The translations under genes were made by a program, and so were the position numbers. This document shows, piece after piece, positions 43,488 to 52,334 of a stretch of DNA of 64,000 nt. The notes beneath the pieces are model-generated. The model made no database searches. It saw nothing but the letters and a program-made list of their open reading frames with translations, and had not been told where the DNA came from. How positions within the stretch are numbered: position 1 is the stretch's first letter; the number at the start of each line of letters is the position of its first letter. The stretch comes from Flavobacteriaceae bacterium PS02293 (GTDB lineage Bacteria; Bacteroidota; Bacteroidia; Flavobacteriales; Weeksellaceae): NCBI GenBank assembly GCA_029960045.1, contig JASCOV010000001.1:310001-374000 (forward strand), read 5' to 3'.

Positions 43488-43790
43488 ATGGCAAAAAAAG
43501 TAAATAAATATTCCGCAGATCAGTACGGTAAAACCACTGAAACTGTAGAAAAAAAAGCATTCTATTTCGGCAGCAAAAATTTCAAATTGATGTTGATTGG
43601 CTTAGGTTTGATATTATTAGGATTTATTCTAATGATGGGAGCAGATGCAAACACTACACCTGATGGGAAATTCGACCCTAATTATTGGAATGAAGATATT
43701 TTCTCTTTCCGAAGAATCAGATTAGCACCTTTATTAGTCATTGCAGGATTTGTGATTCAAATCGTTGCGATACTTAAAAGAAATAAATAA
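43488..43790 (+). CDS. DUF3098 family membrane protein
   Basis: A 100-residue protein with two transmembrane helices (about 32-50 and 78-96) around a conserved loop containing FDPNYWNEDIFSFRRIRLAP. This loop marks the DUF3098 family, nearly confined to Bacteroidetes and commonly found between ftsX and uppP. It probably assists the envelope genes around it, but no function is known to me. Confidence 0.9.
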   Translation: MAKKVNKYSADQYGKTTETVEKKAFYFGSKNFKLMLIGLGLILLGFILMMGADANTTPDGKFDPNYWNEDIFSFRRIRLAPLLVIAGFVIQIVAILKRNK

Positions 43791-43813
43791 TTTTTACACT
43801 CAAAGATTAAATG

Positions 43814-43855
43814 ATTAAAAGATTTGAATATTAATTTGAATCTTTTAATTTTTTA
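43814..43855 (+). terminator. Terminator between DUF3098 and uppP
   Basis: ATTAAAAGATT pairs perfectly with AATCTTTTAAT and is followed by TTTTTT. The stem is AT-only, so it may be leaky. Confidence 0.65.
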
Positions 43856-43880
43856 GTCTTTTAATTTTTTAATCAATAAA

Positions 43881-44699
43881 ATGGATTTAATCAAAGCAAT
43901 TATCATTGCGATCATAGAAGGTCTTACCGAATATTTACCAATCTCTTCAACCGCACATATGGGCTTCGCAGCAAGTCTCATGGGTTTAGAAGAAACCGAA
44001 TTTCTAAAAATGTTTCAGGTTTCTATTCAATTTGGAGCAATACTTTCTGTGGTTGTGGCTTATGGTAAAAAGTTCTTTGATTTTAGTAATCTTCAGTTCT
44101 ATTATAAATTAGCTTTTGCAGTAATGCCAGCTTTGATAATCGGCTTCTTCCTTGATGATACCATAGAATCGGTTTTAGGAAATCAAATCGCCATTTCATC
44201 TGTTTTGGTTCTTGGAGGTGTTGTTTTGCTGTTTGCAGACAGTTGGTTCAAGAATCCTATCGTTCACGATGAGAAAGAAATTACTATTAAAAAAGCTGTG
44301 ACCATCGGTTTTTGGCAATGTCTAGCAATGATGCCTGGGACGAGCAGAAGTGCAGCTTCCATCATTGGTGGAATGGCGCAGGGATTATCCAGAAAAGCAG
44401 CAGCAGAATTTTCATTTTTTCTGGCAGTTCCTACCATGCTGGCTGTTACATTATATTCTGTTTTTGTAAAAACCTGGGGTAAGGAAACGCTTCATCCACA
44501 GAAAGGTTACGAGATGATTCTGGAATCTCAGGATCATATTTTGATTTTCATTGTTGGAAATATTGTGGCTTTTGTTGTGGCTTGGATCGCAATCAAATCA
44601 TTCATAAGTTTACTTAATAAATACGGTTTCAAACCTTGGGGTTGGTACAGAATTGTTGTTGGGATAGCTTTGTTGGTTTATTTTTATTGGTTTAAATAA
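43881..44699 (+). CDS. uppP: Undecaprenyl-diphosphate phosphatase
   Basis: A 272-residue membrane protein with about eight transmembrane helices. The family motif EGLTEYLPISSTAHM at residues 13-27 and the second PGTSRSAASIIGG near 154 are the BacA/UppP active site. It recycles the undecaprenyl carrier for cell-wall synthesis and gives bacitracin tolerance. Codon use and context are normal; part of the ftsX-DUF3098-uppP-truB gene string. Confidence 0.97.
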   Translation: MDLIKAIIIAIIEGLTEYLPISSTAHMGFAASLMGLEETEFLKMFQVSIQFGAILSVVVAYGKKFFDFSNLQFYYKLAFAVMPALIIGFFLDDTIESVLGNQIAISSVLVLGGVVLLFADSWFKNPIVHDEKEITIKKAVTIGFWQCLAMMPGTSRSAASIIGGMAQGLSRKAAAEFSFFLAVPTMLAVTLYSVFVKTWGKETLHPQKGYEMILESQDHILIFIVGNIVAFVVAWIAIKSFISLLNKYGFKPWGWYRIVVGIALLVYFYWFK

Positions 44700-44707
44700 G
44701 ATAATTT

Positions 44708-44791
44708 GGGTAGCTATTTCCGTCTTCCGTTCCCAATCTTTTTGCCTTCGCTTTTCCCCTCAGCAAAAAGGATTTCCACTCAAGCCGGGCT
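44708..44791 (-). repeat. Dispersed repeat family B, short copy
   Basis: In reverse complement this reads AGCCCGGCTTGAGTGGAAAT, CCTTTTTGC, then GCAAAAAGATTGGGAACGGA and AGACGG...TAGCTACCC, the same ordered blocks as at 2905-3087 with shorter spacers. It lies between uppP and truB and could end transcription of uppP. Confidence 0.7.
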
Positions 44792-44858
44792 ACAAAAGAT
44801 TCTCGATTAAAAATGAGAACTGATTTCTGAAAAACTAAAAAACTGAAAACTAAATAAA

Positions 44859-45557
44859 ATGACAGCAGAAGACCTACAATCCGGACACATATTTCTATTG
44901 GACAAACCTTTGGATTGGACCTCTTTTCAGGCTGTCAATAAGTTGAAATATAAACTCAAAAGAGAATTTCAGGAATTACCGAAGAAATTCAAAATCGGTC
45001 ACGCAGGAACTTTGGATCCAAGGGCAACAGGTTTATTAATTGTTTGCACTGGAAAATTCACAAAGAGAATTCCGGAAATTCAGGATGCTCCAAAAGAATA
45101 CTGGACAGAAATAAAAATTGGCGTCCAAACCGAATCTTACGACACCGAAAAGCCTGAAATACTACAGACAGATTTTTCTCACATCACAGAAGAGAATATT
45201 CACGAAACTTTAGCAAAATTCATTGGCGAAATAGATCAGAAACCACCAGTTTTTTCAGCATTAAAGATTGAGGGAAAAAGAGCCTATGATCTGGCAAGAG
45301 CAGGAACAGAAGTGGAAATGAAATCCAGAAAAACTACGATTCTTTATCTCAATAATATAGAAATTAATTTGCCTTTTGTTTCCTTCACAGTTGGTTGCAG
45401 TAAGGGAACTTACATCAGAAGTTTGGCTCACGATATTGGTCAGGAATTACAAGTCGGCGCTTATCTTACACAATTGAGAAGAACAAAAATCGGAGAATAT
45501 TCTGTAGAAAATGCAAGCTCTGGTTTTATTAATGATGATTTTAAAATCTCAGAATAG
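44859..45557 (+). CDS. truB: tRNA pseudouridine-55 synthase
   Basis: A 232-residue TruB. The catalytic motif KIGHAGTLDPRATGLL contains Asp53; DKPLDWTSFQAVNKLKYKLK at the start and YDLARAG, GCSKGTYIRSLAHDIG near 185 are the other conserved blocks. It makes pseudouridine at position 55 of the T-loop in tRNAs. The C-terminal PUA domain of E. coli TruB is missing, as is usual for the short Bacteroidetes form. The OMP gene follows 11 bp later. Confidence 0.96.
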   Translation: MTAEDLQSGHIFLLDKPLDWTSFQAVNKLKYKLKREFQELPKKFKIGHAGTLDPRATGLLIVCTGKFTKRIPEIQDAPKEYWTEIKIGVQTESYDTEKPEILQTDFSHITEENIHETLAKFIGEIDQKPPVFSALKIEGKRAYDLARAGTEVEMKSRKTTILYLNNIEINLPFVSFTVGCSKGTYIRSLAHDIGQELQVGAYLTQLRRTKIGEYSVENASSGFINDDFKISE

Positions 45558-45568
45558 CACAAAATTGA

Positions 45569-46159
45569 ATGAAGAAAAATTTACTTATTTTAACTTTGGT
45601 GTTTTCTGTTTTGGCTTTCGGACAGTCAGAAGAGAGTAAAAGCAAAACAATGGGTTTTTACATCAGCCCGAATGTTCAGATTGGGTATAATCTGGGAAAC
45701 TCTATAAAAAATAATCAAAATCAAGATTCACAATATTATCAGCAAAATATTGCTCCTAATTTGCCTAATAAATATACCTACGGCGTTGGTTTCGTAGGAG
45801 GCTATCATATTTTACCATTTTTCGCATTGGGAACTGGAGTTAAATATAATTACGTTACCGATAATCTTCATCTTTTGAATTGGACGGTTCAGCCAAAATT
45901 TATCTTCGGAAAAGACGAAGGGAAATTTATAGTTGAATTTGAATATGGAAAACAATTTAACCAGTCTAATATTAATAATACACATTACTTTGGAGGGAAA
46001 TTAGGCTATCAAGATTCTTTCTCCAAAAACTTATTACAAGAAGGTGGATTATTTATCTACAAATACAACTCAGGTGTTTCTGATGCATTTTTCATTGGAA
46101 TCTCAGTTAGTGCTACAATCTTCAGTAACAAAAAATATACAGTTTACGGACAAGATTAA
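45569..46159 (+). CDS. Outer-membrane beta-barrel-like protein
   Basis: A 196-residue protein with a signal peptide (1-18, ending AFGQ). The body has strand-turn repeats with aromatic-rich ends (FYISPNVQIGYNLGNS, YTYGVGFVGGYHILPFFALG, FIVEFEYGKQF), the pattern of small OmpA/OmpW-like barrels. No specific family signature is visible. Together with the spacing it is likely cotranscribed with truB, but any functional link is unclear. Confidence 0.7.
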   Translation: MKKNLLILTLVFSVLAFGQSEESKSKTMGFYISPNVQIGYNLGNSIKNNQNQDSQYYQQNIAPNLPNKYTYGVGFVGGYHILPFFALGTGVKYNYVTDNLHLLNWTVQPKFIFGKDEGKFIVEFEYGKQFNQSNINNTHYFGGKLGYQDSFSKNLLQEGGLFIYKYNSGVSDAFFIGISVSATIFSNKKYTVYGQD

Positions 46160-46176
46160 AATTAATCTTTCAATAG

Positions 46177-46190
46177 TGTAAATGTTTACA
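46177..46190. promoter_or_regulatory. 14-bp palindrome, possible operator
   Basis: TGTAAATGTTTACA is a perfect inverted repeat, 17 bp after the OMP stop and about 190 bp before the next T9SS gene. It could be an operator or a weak hairpin; no other copy was noticed. Confidence 0.3.
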
Positions 46191-46381
46191 TTTCTATAAT
46201 TAATAAAGATTTTCTTAAAATAGTCGTGAAATTTCTGTCATAATTATTTTTAAATACTTTTAATTGAATTTTGTTTAAATGTTAAAGTTTAAATTAATGT
46301 TTGATTCTCTTGTGGTATTCAATGCTATAGGCTAATTTAGCTCTCCTTTTAAAATAAACGTTTAATTTAATTTTAAATATT

Positions 46382-47248
46382 ATGAGAAAAATTTTATTTT
46401 CTTTAATTGCTACTTCAGCAATTTTTTATTCTGTAAATGCACAGACAAAAATATCTTTTGAAGCCTCTGAAGGATTTACTTCAGGTAATCTAAACAGTCA
46501 AAATGGCTGGGACGCTGCAACTTCTTCTTTCAAAGTATCTAATAATAGAGCTACAGATGGGGTAAATTCTTTATATATTCAAGATGATGGTAGCGAAGAG
46601 TGGACTAATGCTTATGCAACAATCCCAAGTTATAGCAAGACAGAAGTGTCCGCAGATGTTTATCTTGACGGTTTTGATTCTGATTATGCCGTAGGATTGT
46701 ATAATACCGCAGGTGATATAGTAGCAGATTTTTGGTTAACGTATCAAAGTTGGAATGTAGTAGTTTATGACCCAGCTCAAGAAACTTATGTAGAAACTGA
46801 TTTGGAGTGGGATTCTACCACTTGGTACAACTTTAAAACAGTAATTGATAAAGTAAATAATACGCTTGTATATTATGTAAATGGGGATGTTATTTATTCA
46901 ACCACTTTAGGTGCTACAGACTTTTCTCTTCTGGATGTTTCTATTGAGAATTATGGTTCTGATTTTAATGTTGATAATATCCAAGTTAAAGATACCACCT
47001 TATCAACATCCGAAGTTTCTAAAAAAGATATCTTCCGAGTATATCCGAATCCAACTGTAGATGTTGTAAACTTTGATGTTGCTGGAAAAATTAATTCTGT
47101 AGAAGTTTATGATGCTGCTGGTAAATTGGTTAAAACAGCTAAAGATGGTGCTAAATCATTAAACGTATCCGAACTTAACAAAGGAAATTATGTTGTAAAA
47201 GTAAAAACAGAAAATGCTTCTTACACGAAAAAAGTAATCAAAAAATAA
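46382..47248 (+). CDS. T9SS type A sorting-domain protein, LamG-like
   Basis: A 288-residue secreted protein: signal peptide ending NAQ (residue 21), a concanavalin/LamG-like region (residues 22-205, with EGFTSGNLNSQNGWDAATSS and TWYNFKTVIDKVNNTLVYYV), and a type A type IX sorting tail from VYPNPTVDVVNFDV to KKVIKK. Aspartate- and serine-rich loops suggest a calcium-binding carbohydrate- or peptide-recognition fold, but no catalytic motif is seen. A single gene with its own terminator. Confidence 0.85.
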   Translation: MRKILFSLIATSAIFYSVNAQTKISFEASEGFTSGNLNSQNGWDAATSSFKVSNNRATDGVNSLYIQDDGSEEWTNAYATIPSYSKTEVSADVYLDGFDSDYAVGLYNTAGDIVADFWLTYQSWNVVVYDPAQETYVETDLEWDSTTWYNFKTVIDKVNNTLVYYVNGDVIYSTTLGATDFSLLDVSIENYGSDFNVDNIQVKDTTLSTSEVSKKDIFRVYPNPTVDVVNFDVAGKINSVEVYDAAGKLVKTAKDGAKSLNVSELNKGNYVVKVKTENASYTKKVIKK

Positions 47249-47272
47249 GCAATTTATTTTTGAAATGATTCA

Positions 47273-47303
47273 AAGGCCTTACTTCTAAAGTGAGGCTTTT
47301 TTG
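47273..47303 (+). terminator. Terminator of the T9SS gene
   Basis: AAGGCCTTACTT and AAGTGAGGCTTTTTT pair around a short loop with a T-run. Confidence 0.75.
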
Positions 47304-47335
47304 TTGTATTAAGTTTTTATAAAGCCTATTTTTGC
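47304..47335 (+). promoter_or_regulatory. Promoter of rluF
   Basis: TTG at 47304-47306, 20-bp spacer, TATTTTTGC at 47327-47335. It places the transcript start about 15 bp before the TTG start codon and so supports that start. Confidence 0.7.
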
Positions 47336-47352
47336 AAAAGATTTAGAAGAAA

Positions 47353-48078
47353 TTGGAAAAGATTAGAATCAATAAATATTTGTCAGAAGTTGGATTTTGC
47401 TCCAGAAGAGCAGCGGACAAACTTTTGGAGGAAGGCAGAATCACAATCAATGGAGTAGTGCCGGAAATGGGAACAAAAGTTTCTGATGAAGACGAAATCT
47501 TCGTAGATGGTAAAACAATCAGAAAACCAAAAGATCAGGACTTTGTTTACATTGCTTTCAATAAACCTGTGGGAATTGTTTGTACAACCGATACCAAGCG
47601 CGAACTCAATAATATTATTGAATATATCAACCATCCAAAACGTATTTTCCCAATCGGAAGATTAGACAAACCAAGTGAAGGTCTAATTCTATTAACTTCT
47701 GACGGCGATATTGTCAACAAAATCCTGAGAGCAAGAAATAACCACGAGAAAGAATACTACGTAAGAGTCAACAAACCGATTACGGAAAAATTTCTTGAAA
47801 AAATGAGAAACGGTGTTCCGATTCTTGACACAGTTACAAAAAAATGTGAAGTAGAAAAAATCGATACCATGAATTTTCGAATCGTTCTCACACAAGGTCT
47901 CAACCGCCAAATCCGAAGAATGTGCGAACATTTGGATTACGAAGTAAAGAAGCTGAAAAGAGTCCGAATAATGAACATCAAACTTGATTTGCCAGTCGGA
48001 AAATGGCGAGACTTGACGAGTGACGAAATGAATGAACTGAATGGATTATTAGAAGATTCCAGCAAGACTTTTGAATAA
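47353..48078 (+). CDS. rluF: 23S rRNA pseudouridine synthase RluF-type
   Basis: A 241-residue RsuA-family enzyme. An S4 RNA-binding domain occupies residues 3-60 (INKYLSEVGFCSRRAADKLL), followed by the catalytic domain with GRLDKPSEGLILLTSDGDI near residue 102 (catalytic Asp) and NHEKEYYVRV, LTQGLNRQIRRMCEHLDYEV. The string INHPKRIFPIGRLDK is typical of RluF, which acts on U2604 of 23S rRNA. The start is TTG: an in-frame stop 7 bp upstream rules out a longer reading and the promoter lies just before it. Confidence 0.9.
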   Translation: MEKIRINKYLSEVGFCSRRAADKLLEEGRITINGVVPEMGTKVSDEDEIFVDGKTIRKPKDQDFVYIAFNKPVGIVCTTDTKRELNNIIEYINHPKRIFPIGRLDKPSEGLILLTSDGDIVNKILRARNNHEKEYYVRVNKPITEKFLEKMRNGVPILDTVTKKCEVEKIDTMNFRIVLTQGLNRQIRRMCEHLDYEVKKLKRVRIMNIKLDLPVGKWRDLTSDEMNELNGLLEDSSKTFE

Positions 48079-48085
48079 AATTTTA

Positions 48086-49435
48086 TTATTTTTCATTAAT
48101 ATAAAGTCTCATTTTTTCCTCATATTCTGGTTTTAATTTCAGGAATTTCCAGATCTTTTTGTCATCAGGATTTGTAATTCTATAATAGATGATTCTGTCT
48201 GCAGAATATCGGAAATAAGGATGTTTTTTCAGCCAATCTTCCGGAGCATTTTCCAAAGTATATTTTGCAACATTTGAATTGTCAAGCTTTGCAACGTAAA
48301 TTAATTTGTCGCCCAAAGCTCTATCAATTTCGTAAGTTTCAAGCAATTGATTTTTATTGATAAAACCACCAAGTTTCTTTCTGAAAGCTAAAATTCCCGC
48401 CGAATCTTTTTCAGTAAATCCAAATTCCTGTAATTGTTTGAAGGTGATTTGATTAAGATTGATTTTAGAGAAATCTGTTTTCTCAGAAACTATTGGTTTT
48501 TCTTCGGTTTGTTTAGGTTTATCAACCACAGAAAGTTTAATCCAAGGTTTCATTTCCTCAAATTTCTCATCAGAAATTACAAAACACTTTTGAATATCTT
48601 CTATAGATTTGAAACTTCCTCGTAGGTTTCTATCACGATAATTGACGATGACGTTCGCCTGTTTTTCAGAAAATCCTAACGCTTGCCATTGCTCTTGATT
48701 CAACTCATTCGGGTCAAAGTATTGATTGATTTTTACTGCTTCTTTTTCTTTCTTTTTCTCAAATTTATTAGCAAAATTTTCCGGAGTTTTGTTTTGTAAA
48801 ATAAGGAAAGGAGACATTTGAACAAATTGTTCATCATTTATCATAAAACATTCTTTCAGCTTTTCTTTGCTGATGAAACTTCCACCGAGATAGTTTTTAT
48901 ATTTCAAAATAGCAACAGCTTGTTTCTCAGAAAAACCCAGATTTTCCCAATCTTTCTGAGAATACAAATCTGGATTGAACTTTCCTCTGATGTTCAGCTT
49001 CTTCTTCTCGTAAGGTTTGTAAGTAAACGTATTATTTTTGAAATCAGAATTACTTTCAGGAAGAAGAATGTATTTCTCTAAAGATCGATATTTCTCTTTA
49101 GAAACCGCATAGCATTTTTTGAATTGTGCTTTTGACTTGAAAATGCCACCAACAATTTCTTTATATTTCAGAATCGTTTTAACTTGTTTTTCACTGAAAC
49201 CAATATTTTTCCATTGACTTTCATCCAGCTCATTCGGATTAAACTCAGATAGAATAATTTCCGGTTTTGTTTCCGAAATAAAATTAATGACAGGCTTTTC
49301 GTATTGTTGGTTTTTCTTGTAAATTGAAAATCCAACTTGTGCCAATATAATGAGAACTCCGAATATAGCGAGACTGAAAAGCTGCCTCTTCCGGATCTGG
49401 AAAGGTAATTTTGAATTCATTTGTGTTTTAACCAA
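48086..49435 (-). CDS. Protein with four helix-hairpin-helix units (ComEA-like repeats)
   Basis: A 449-residue protein with an N-terminal transmembrane segment (about residues 17-33). It then carries three similar blocks of about 60 residues, each starting FDPNEL or FNPDLY and containing GFSEKQ(A/V)..IL.YK...GG.F.S, plus a fourth (INLNQITFKQLQEFGFTEKD) and a C-terminal degenerate unit (LENAPEDWLKKHPYFRYSAD). These are helix-hairpin-helix repeats of the ComEA type, which bind DNA without sequence preference. In ComEA there is usually one or two; here four are exposed outside the membrane. Its role may be DNA uptake or surface DNA binding. Confidence 0.8.
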   Translation of the reverse strand: MVKTQMNSKLPFQIRKRQLFSLAIFGVLIILAQVGFSIYKKNQQYEKPVINFISETKPEIILSEFNPNELDESQWKNIGFSEKQVKTILKYKEIVGGIFKSKAQFKKCYAVSKEKYRSLEKYILLPESNSDFKNNTFTYKPYEKKKLNIRGKFNPDLYSQKDWENLGFSEKQAVAILKYKNYLGGSFISKEKLKECFMINDEQFVQMSPFLILQNKTPENFANKFEKKKEKEAVKINQYFDPNELNQEQWQALGFSEKQANVIVNYRDRNLRGSFKSIEDIQKCFVISDEKFEEMKPWIKLSVVDKPKQTEEKPIVSEKTDFSKINLNQITFKQLQEFGFTEKDSAGILAFRKKLGGFINKNQLLETYEIDRALGDKLIYVAKLDNSNVAKYTLENAPEDWLKKHPYFRYSADRIIYYRITNPDDKKIWKFLKLKPEYEEKMRLYINEK

Positions 49436-49486
49436 AGTTAAATAAAATGAACCAAATTGTAATTAATAATTAAAAATATTTTTTAA

Positions 49487-49819
49487 TCAGTCGTTTAGTG
49501 AATTTTTAAGCTTTAGAAGTTCAGCTTTTATGAATTCTAATCTATCAATGATAGTGATGGTTTCCGATATTTTTGTATTGGTCGTCAAGGCAACTCGCGC
49601 ACCATCCAAAGTGTAACCTTTCTCTTTTACAAGGTGATAGATGATCTTCAGATTCTCTATGTCGGAAGGTGTAAAATAACGGTTTCCTTTCTTGTTTTTC
49701 TTCGGTTTGATGATAGGAAATTCCTGCTCCCAATAGCGGATGAGAGATGTGTTAACATCAAAAGCTTTGGCAACTTCGCCAATAGAATAATAGAGTTTGT
49801 CCGGAAGATTGAGTTTCAT
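49487..49819 (-). CDS. MerR-family transcriptional regulator
   Basis: A 110-residue protein with a MerR helix-turn-helix at residues 9-75: YYSIGEVAKAFDVNTSLIRY, then the family NRYFTPSDIENLKIIYHLVK. A coiled-coil dimer tail (ISETITIIDRLEFIKAELLK) follows. There is no effector domain, so it is the small Bacteroidetes type. I use the ATG at 49819, because upstream residues from 49882 are not of this family. A possible promoter is TTG at 49868-49866, 21-bp spacer, TATCTTTG at 49844-49837 on the minus strand. Confidence 0.88.
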   Translation of the reverse strand: MKLNLPDKLYYSIGEVAKAFDVNTSLIRYWEQEFPIIKPKKNKKGNRYFTPSDIENLKIIYHLVKEKGYTLDGARVALTTNTKISETITIIDRLEFIKAELLKLKNSLND

Positions 49820-49983
49820 TGATTTAATCGAATTTTCAAAGATAATTATTTTTAATTCTTTTACACAAATTGTACCTTGCAACTTTAGAAATTACATTAT
49901 GAAATCGCCATTATTGGGAATCACAAACGCCGATGAAGATACAGCGATTGCATATGGCAAATAAAAACAATAAATATTTACAT

Positions 49984-50874
49984 ATGAAAAGTTTTTGGAA
50001 ATCTGGTTACGTTGCTTTTTTGCTGATTCTGATAAATTGCAAAGTTCAAAATACAACTGAAAAATTGTTTGAAGTTCCACCAACATTACTTTCGAGCCAA
50101 TTTACTTTTACAGAAGGTCCGGCTTCTGATAAAGAGGGAAATGTCTATTTCACAGATCAACCGAATGACAAGATCTACTTTTGGGATTGGAAAACAAATA
50201 AAATCGAATTGTTTCTTGATAAAACAGGGAGAGCAAACGGAACTTATTTCGATAAAAATGATAACCTGATTACTTGTTCCGATGACAATGGCGAAATCTG
50301 GAAAATCTCAAAAGATAAAAATATAGAAGTTTTGTCGAAAGGTTTTGAAGGTAAAAGAATGAATGGTCCCAATGATCTTTGGATTGATAAATTTGGCGGT
50401 ATCTATTTTACAGATCCTTTGTACGAAAGAGATTATTGGAAAAATTTCAAAGTGGAGATTCCTGAGAAAAATCTGTATTACCAAAATCAAAACGGGACGA
50501 TTTCAAAATTAGAAACATTTGTCCAACCAAACGGAATTGTTGGTTCTGAAAAACTCAAAAAACTTTACGTTTCTGATATCAATGCTGGTAAAACTTATGT
50601 TTATAATATCTTAGGAGAAGGCAAACTTTCGGAGAAGAAACTATTCTGCGAATTGGGCTCAGACGGAATGACGCTTGATAACCAAGGAAATCTTTATCTG
50701 ACAGGAAAAGGCGTGACAATCTTCAATAAAAACGGTCAAAAAATAACCAATATTCCAATCGAGGAAGAATGGACTTCCAACGTAACTTTTAGTGGAAAAG
50801 ATAATTCGACTTTGTTTATCACGGCTTCCCACTCTGTTTATATTTTACCAATGAACGTTTCCGGAATCAAATAA
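49984..50874 (+). CDS. SMP-30/gluconolactonase-like lipoprotein
   Basis: A 296-residue protein with a lipoprotein signal peptide (lipobox LILINC, Cys18) and a six-bladed beta-propeller: FTEGPASDKEGNVYFTDQPN near residue 40, RANGTYFDKNDNLITC, GPNDLWIDKFGGIYFTDP near 130 and VQPNGIVGSEKLKKLYVSD near 180. The Glu, two Asn and Asp metal ligands of SMP-30 are present. The family hydrolyses lactones of sugar acids. I chose the ATG at 49984 because only that one gives a signal peptide. Shares a two-way terminator with the convergent helicase gene. Confidence 0.88.
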   Translation: MKSFWKSGYVAFLLILINCKVQNTTEKLFEVPPTLLSSQFTFTEGPASDKEGNVYFTDQPNDKIYFWDWKTNKIELFLDKTGRANGTYFDKNDNLITCSDDNGEIWKISKDKNIEVLSKGFEGKRMNGPNDLWIDKFGGIYFTDPLYERDYWKNFKVEIPEKNLYYQNQNGTISKLETFVQPNGIVGSEKLKKLYVSDINAGKTYVYNILGEGKLSEKKLFCELGSDGMTLDNQGNLYLTGKGVTIFNKNGQKITNIPIEEEWTSNVTFSGKDNSTLFITASHSVYILPMNVSGIK

Positions 50875-50876
50875 AA

Positions 50877-50900
50877 AAATCGCTTTTAATAAGCGATTTC
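50877..50900. terminator. Bidirectional terminator between SMP-30 and helicase genes
   Basis: AAATCGCTT-TTAAT-AAGCGATTT, a perfect 9-bp stem with A/T tracts on each side. It overlaps the last codons of the helicase gene. Confidence 0.8.
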
Positions 50901-52193
50901 TATTTTTACTTTCTTGCCTTTCAGTTTTTCGTTGGCTAGTTTTTTCAGCAGTTCGATCGTTTTTTTACGATTTACTGCGACGTATGAAGTGGTATCCTTA
51001 ACTTCGATTAAACCAATGTCATCTTTTTCAAGTTCTCCTTTTTTGATGAGATATCCAACAATATCTACTTTGTTGACTTTGTCTTTTTTTCCGGCGCTAA
51101 TGTAAATTGTTTGGTTGGGTGTTCTTTCCGGAACTCGATTGCTTTCGGAAACATTTTCTTCTGGTGTATTGTTTTTGATGAAAGGAAAATTTTCGTCTTC
51201 GGTCATTATTAAATAAGCAAAACCTTTCGCATTCATTCTTGCAGTTCTTCCATTTCTGTGGATGAAAGCATCTTCTTTTGGAGGAAGTTGGTAATGAACA
51301 ATAGATTCCACTTCAGGAACGTCCAAACCTCTGGAAGCCAAATCTGTCGTGATTAATATTCTTGCAGAATCATTTCTAAATTTTAGAAGTGCACGTTCAC
51401 GCTCGTCCTGTTCCATTCCGCCGTGGAAAGTTTCTCGCTGAATTCCTTTTTCTCTTAATAATTCTGAGATTCTGTCAACTGCATCACGGTGATTACAGAA
51501 AATCAACGTTCTTTTGTTTCCGATTTTGCAAATCAATTGGAATACAGTATTCAACTTATCTTCAGAAGTAGTCATCACTTTTCGAAGTTGGATATTCGGT
51601 TTTGATTCGTTTTCTTTAAGGAAATTGATTTTCTTTTCGTTGTCCAGTTCTACAAATCTCGGGATATTGTCCATCACGGTTGCGGAAGTCAGGATTCTTT
51701 GAGAAAGACCAGTCATTGAACCGATGATATATTCCATATCTTCCTGGAAGCCTAATTCCAAAGCTTTATCAAACTCATCCAAAACCAAAGTCTTGATTGT
51801 TTCCGGATCGAAATTTTCGTTTTTCAAATGGTAAGCAATTCTTCCCGGCGTTCCAATCAGAATTGCTGGAGCTTCTATCAGATTATTGACCTCAATTTTT
51901 TTATCGTGACCGCCGTAAGCGATAGAAACTTTAAAATCTGTTCCCATCGATTTGAAAACCTGTTCGATTTGTAAAGCCAATTCTCTAGCAGGAACTAATA
52001 TTAAAGCCTGAATTCCTTTTACATCAGATTTTAAATTTCGAAGGACTGGAAACAGGAAAGCCAAAGTTTTTCCGGAACCTGTCGGCGACAGTAGAATGAT
52101 GTCAGTTTCGTTTTCAGAAGCTGTATAGGTAGATTTCTGCATTTGATTCATATCCTGAATCTGCAGTTTTTCGAAGATTGGTTGTAATTCCAT
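50886..52193 (-). CDS. DEAD-box RNA helicase, DbpA-like
   Basis: A 435-residue helicase. Motifs: Q-motif region MNQMQKSTY, Walker A SPTGSGKT near residue 36, PARELA, GTPGR, motif II as DEFD (not DEAD), SATV (motif III), then the C-terminal helicase core with IFCNHRD, GGMEQDERERAL, TDLASRGLD and HRNGRTARM. The C-terminal 75 residues (SAGKKDKVNKVDIVGYLIKK) form a DbpA RNA-binding domain, which in E. coli recognises hairpin 92 of 23S rRNA during 50S assembly. I take the ATG at 52193; an upstream reading to 52298 is possible but starts in non-homologous sequence. DEFD for motif II is an uncommon variant. Confidence 0.9.
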   Translation of the reverse strand: MELQPIFEKLQIQDMNQMQKSTYTASENETDIILLSPTGSGKTLAFLFPVLRNLKSDVKGIQALILVPARELALQIEQVFKSMGTDFKVSIAYGGHDKKIEVNNLIEAPAILIGTPGRIAYHLKNENFDPETIKTLVLDEFDKALELGFQEDMEYIIGSMTGLSQRILTSATVMDNIPRFVELDNEKKINFLKENESKPNIQLRKVMTTSEDKLNTVFQLICKIGNKRTLIFCNHRDAVDRISELLREKGIQRETFHGGMEQDERERALLKFRNDSARILITTDLASRGLDVPEVESIVHYQLPPKEDAFIHRNGRTARMNAKGFAYLIMTEDENFPFIKNNTPEENVSESNRVPERTPNQTIYISAGKKDKVNKVDIVGYLIKKGELEKDDIGLIEVKDTTSYVAVNRKKTIELLKKLANEKLKGKKVKIEIAY

Positions 52194-52196
52194 TTT

Positions 52197-52205
52197 GCAA
52201 AGGTA
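52197..52205 (-). promoter_or_regulatory. -7 box ending 3 bp before the helicase ATG
   Basis: Minus strand TACCTTTGC, then AAA, then ATG. A TTC 19 bp further upstream may serve as the -33 element. If used, the message would be essentially leaderless. Confidence 0.45.
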
Positions 52206-52334
52206 AGTGATTTTGTTTTTTGCGGAAATTCTATTCATAGTTATTTGATTTATGGAAATCCGTAATTCTGTGGTGATTTTTGATAATAGATTTGTCATAA
52301 TTAATTATCAATAAATAAAAAATAATAACTAGAA

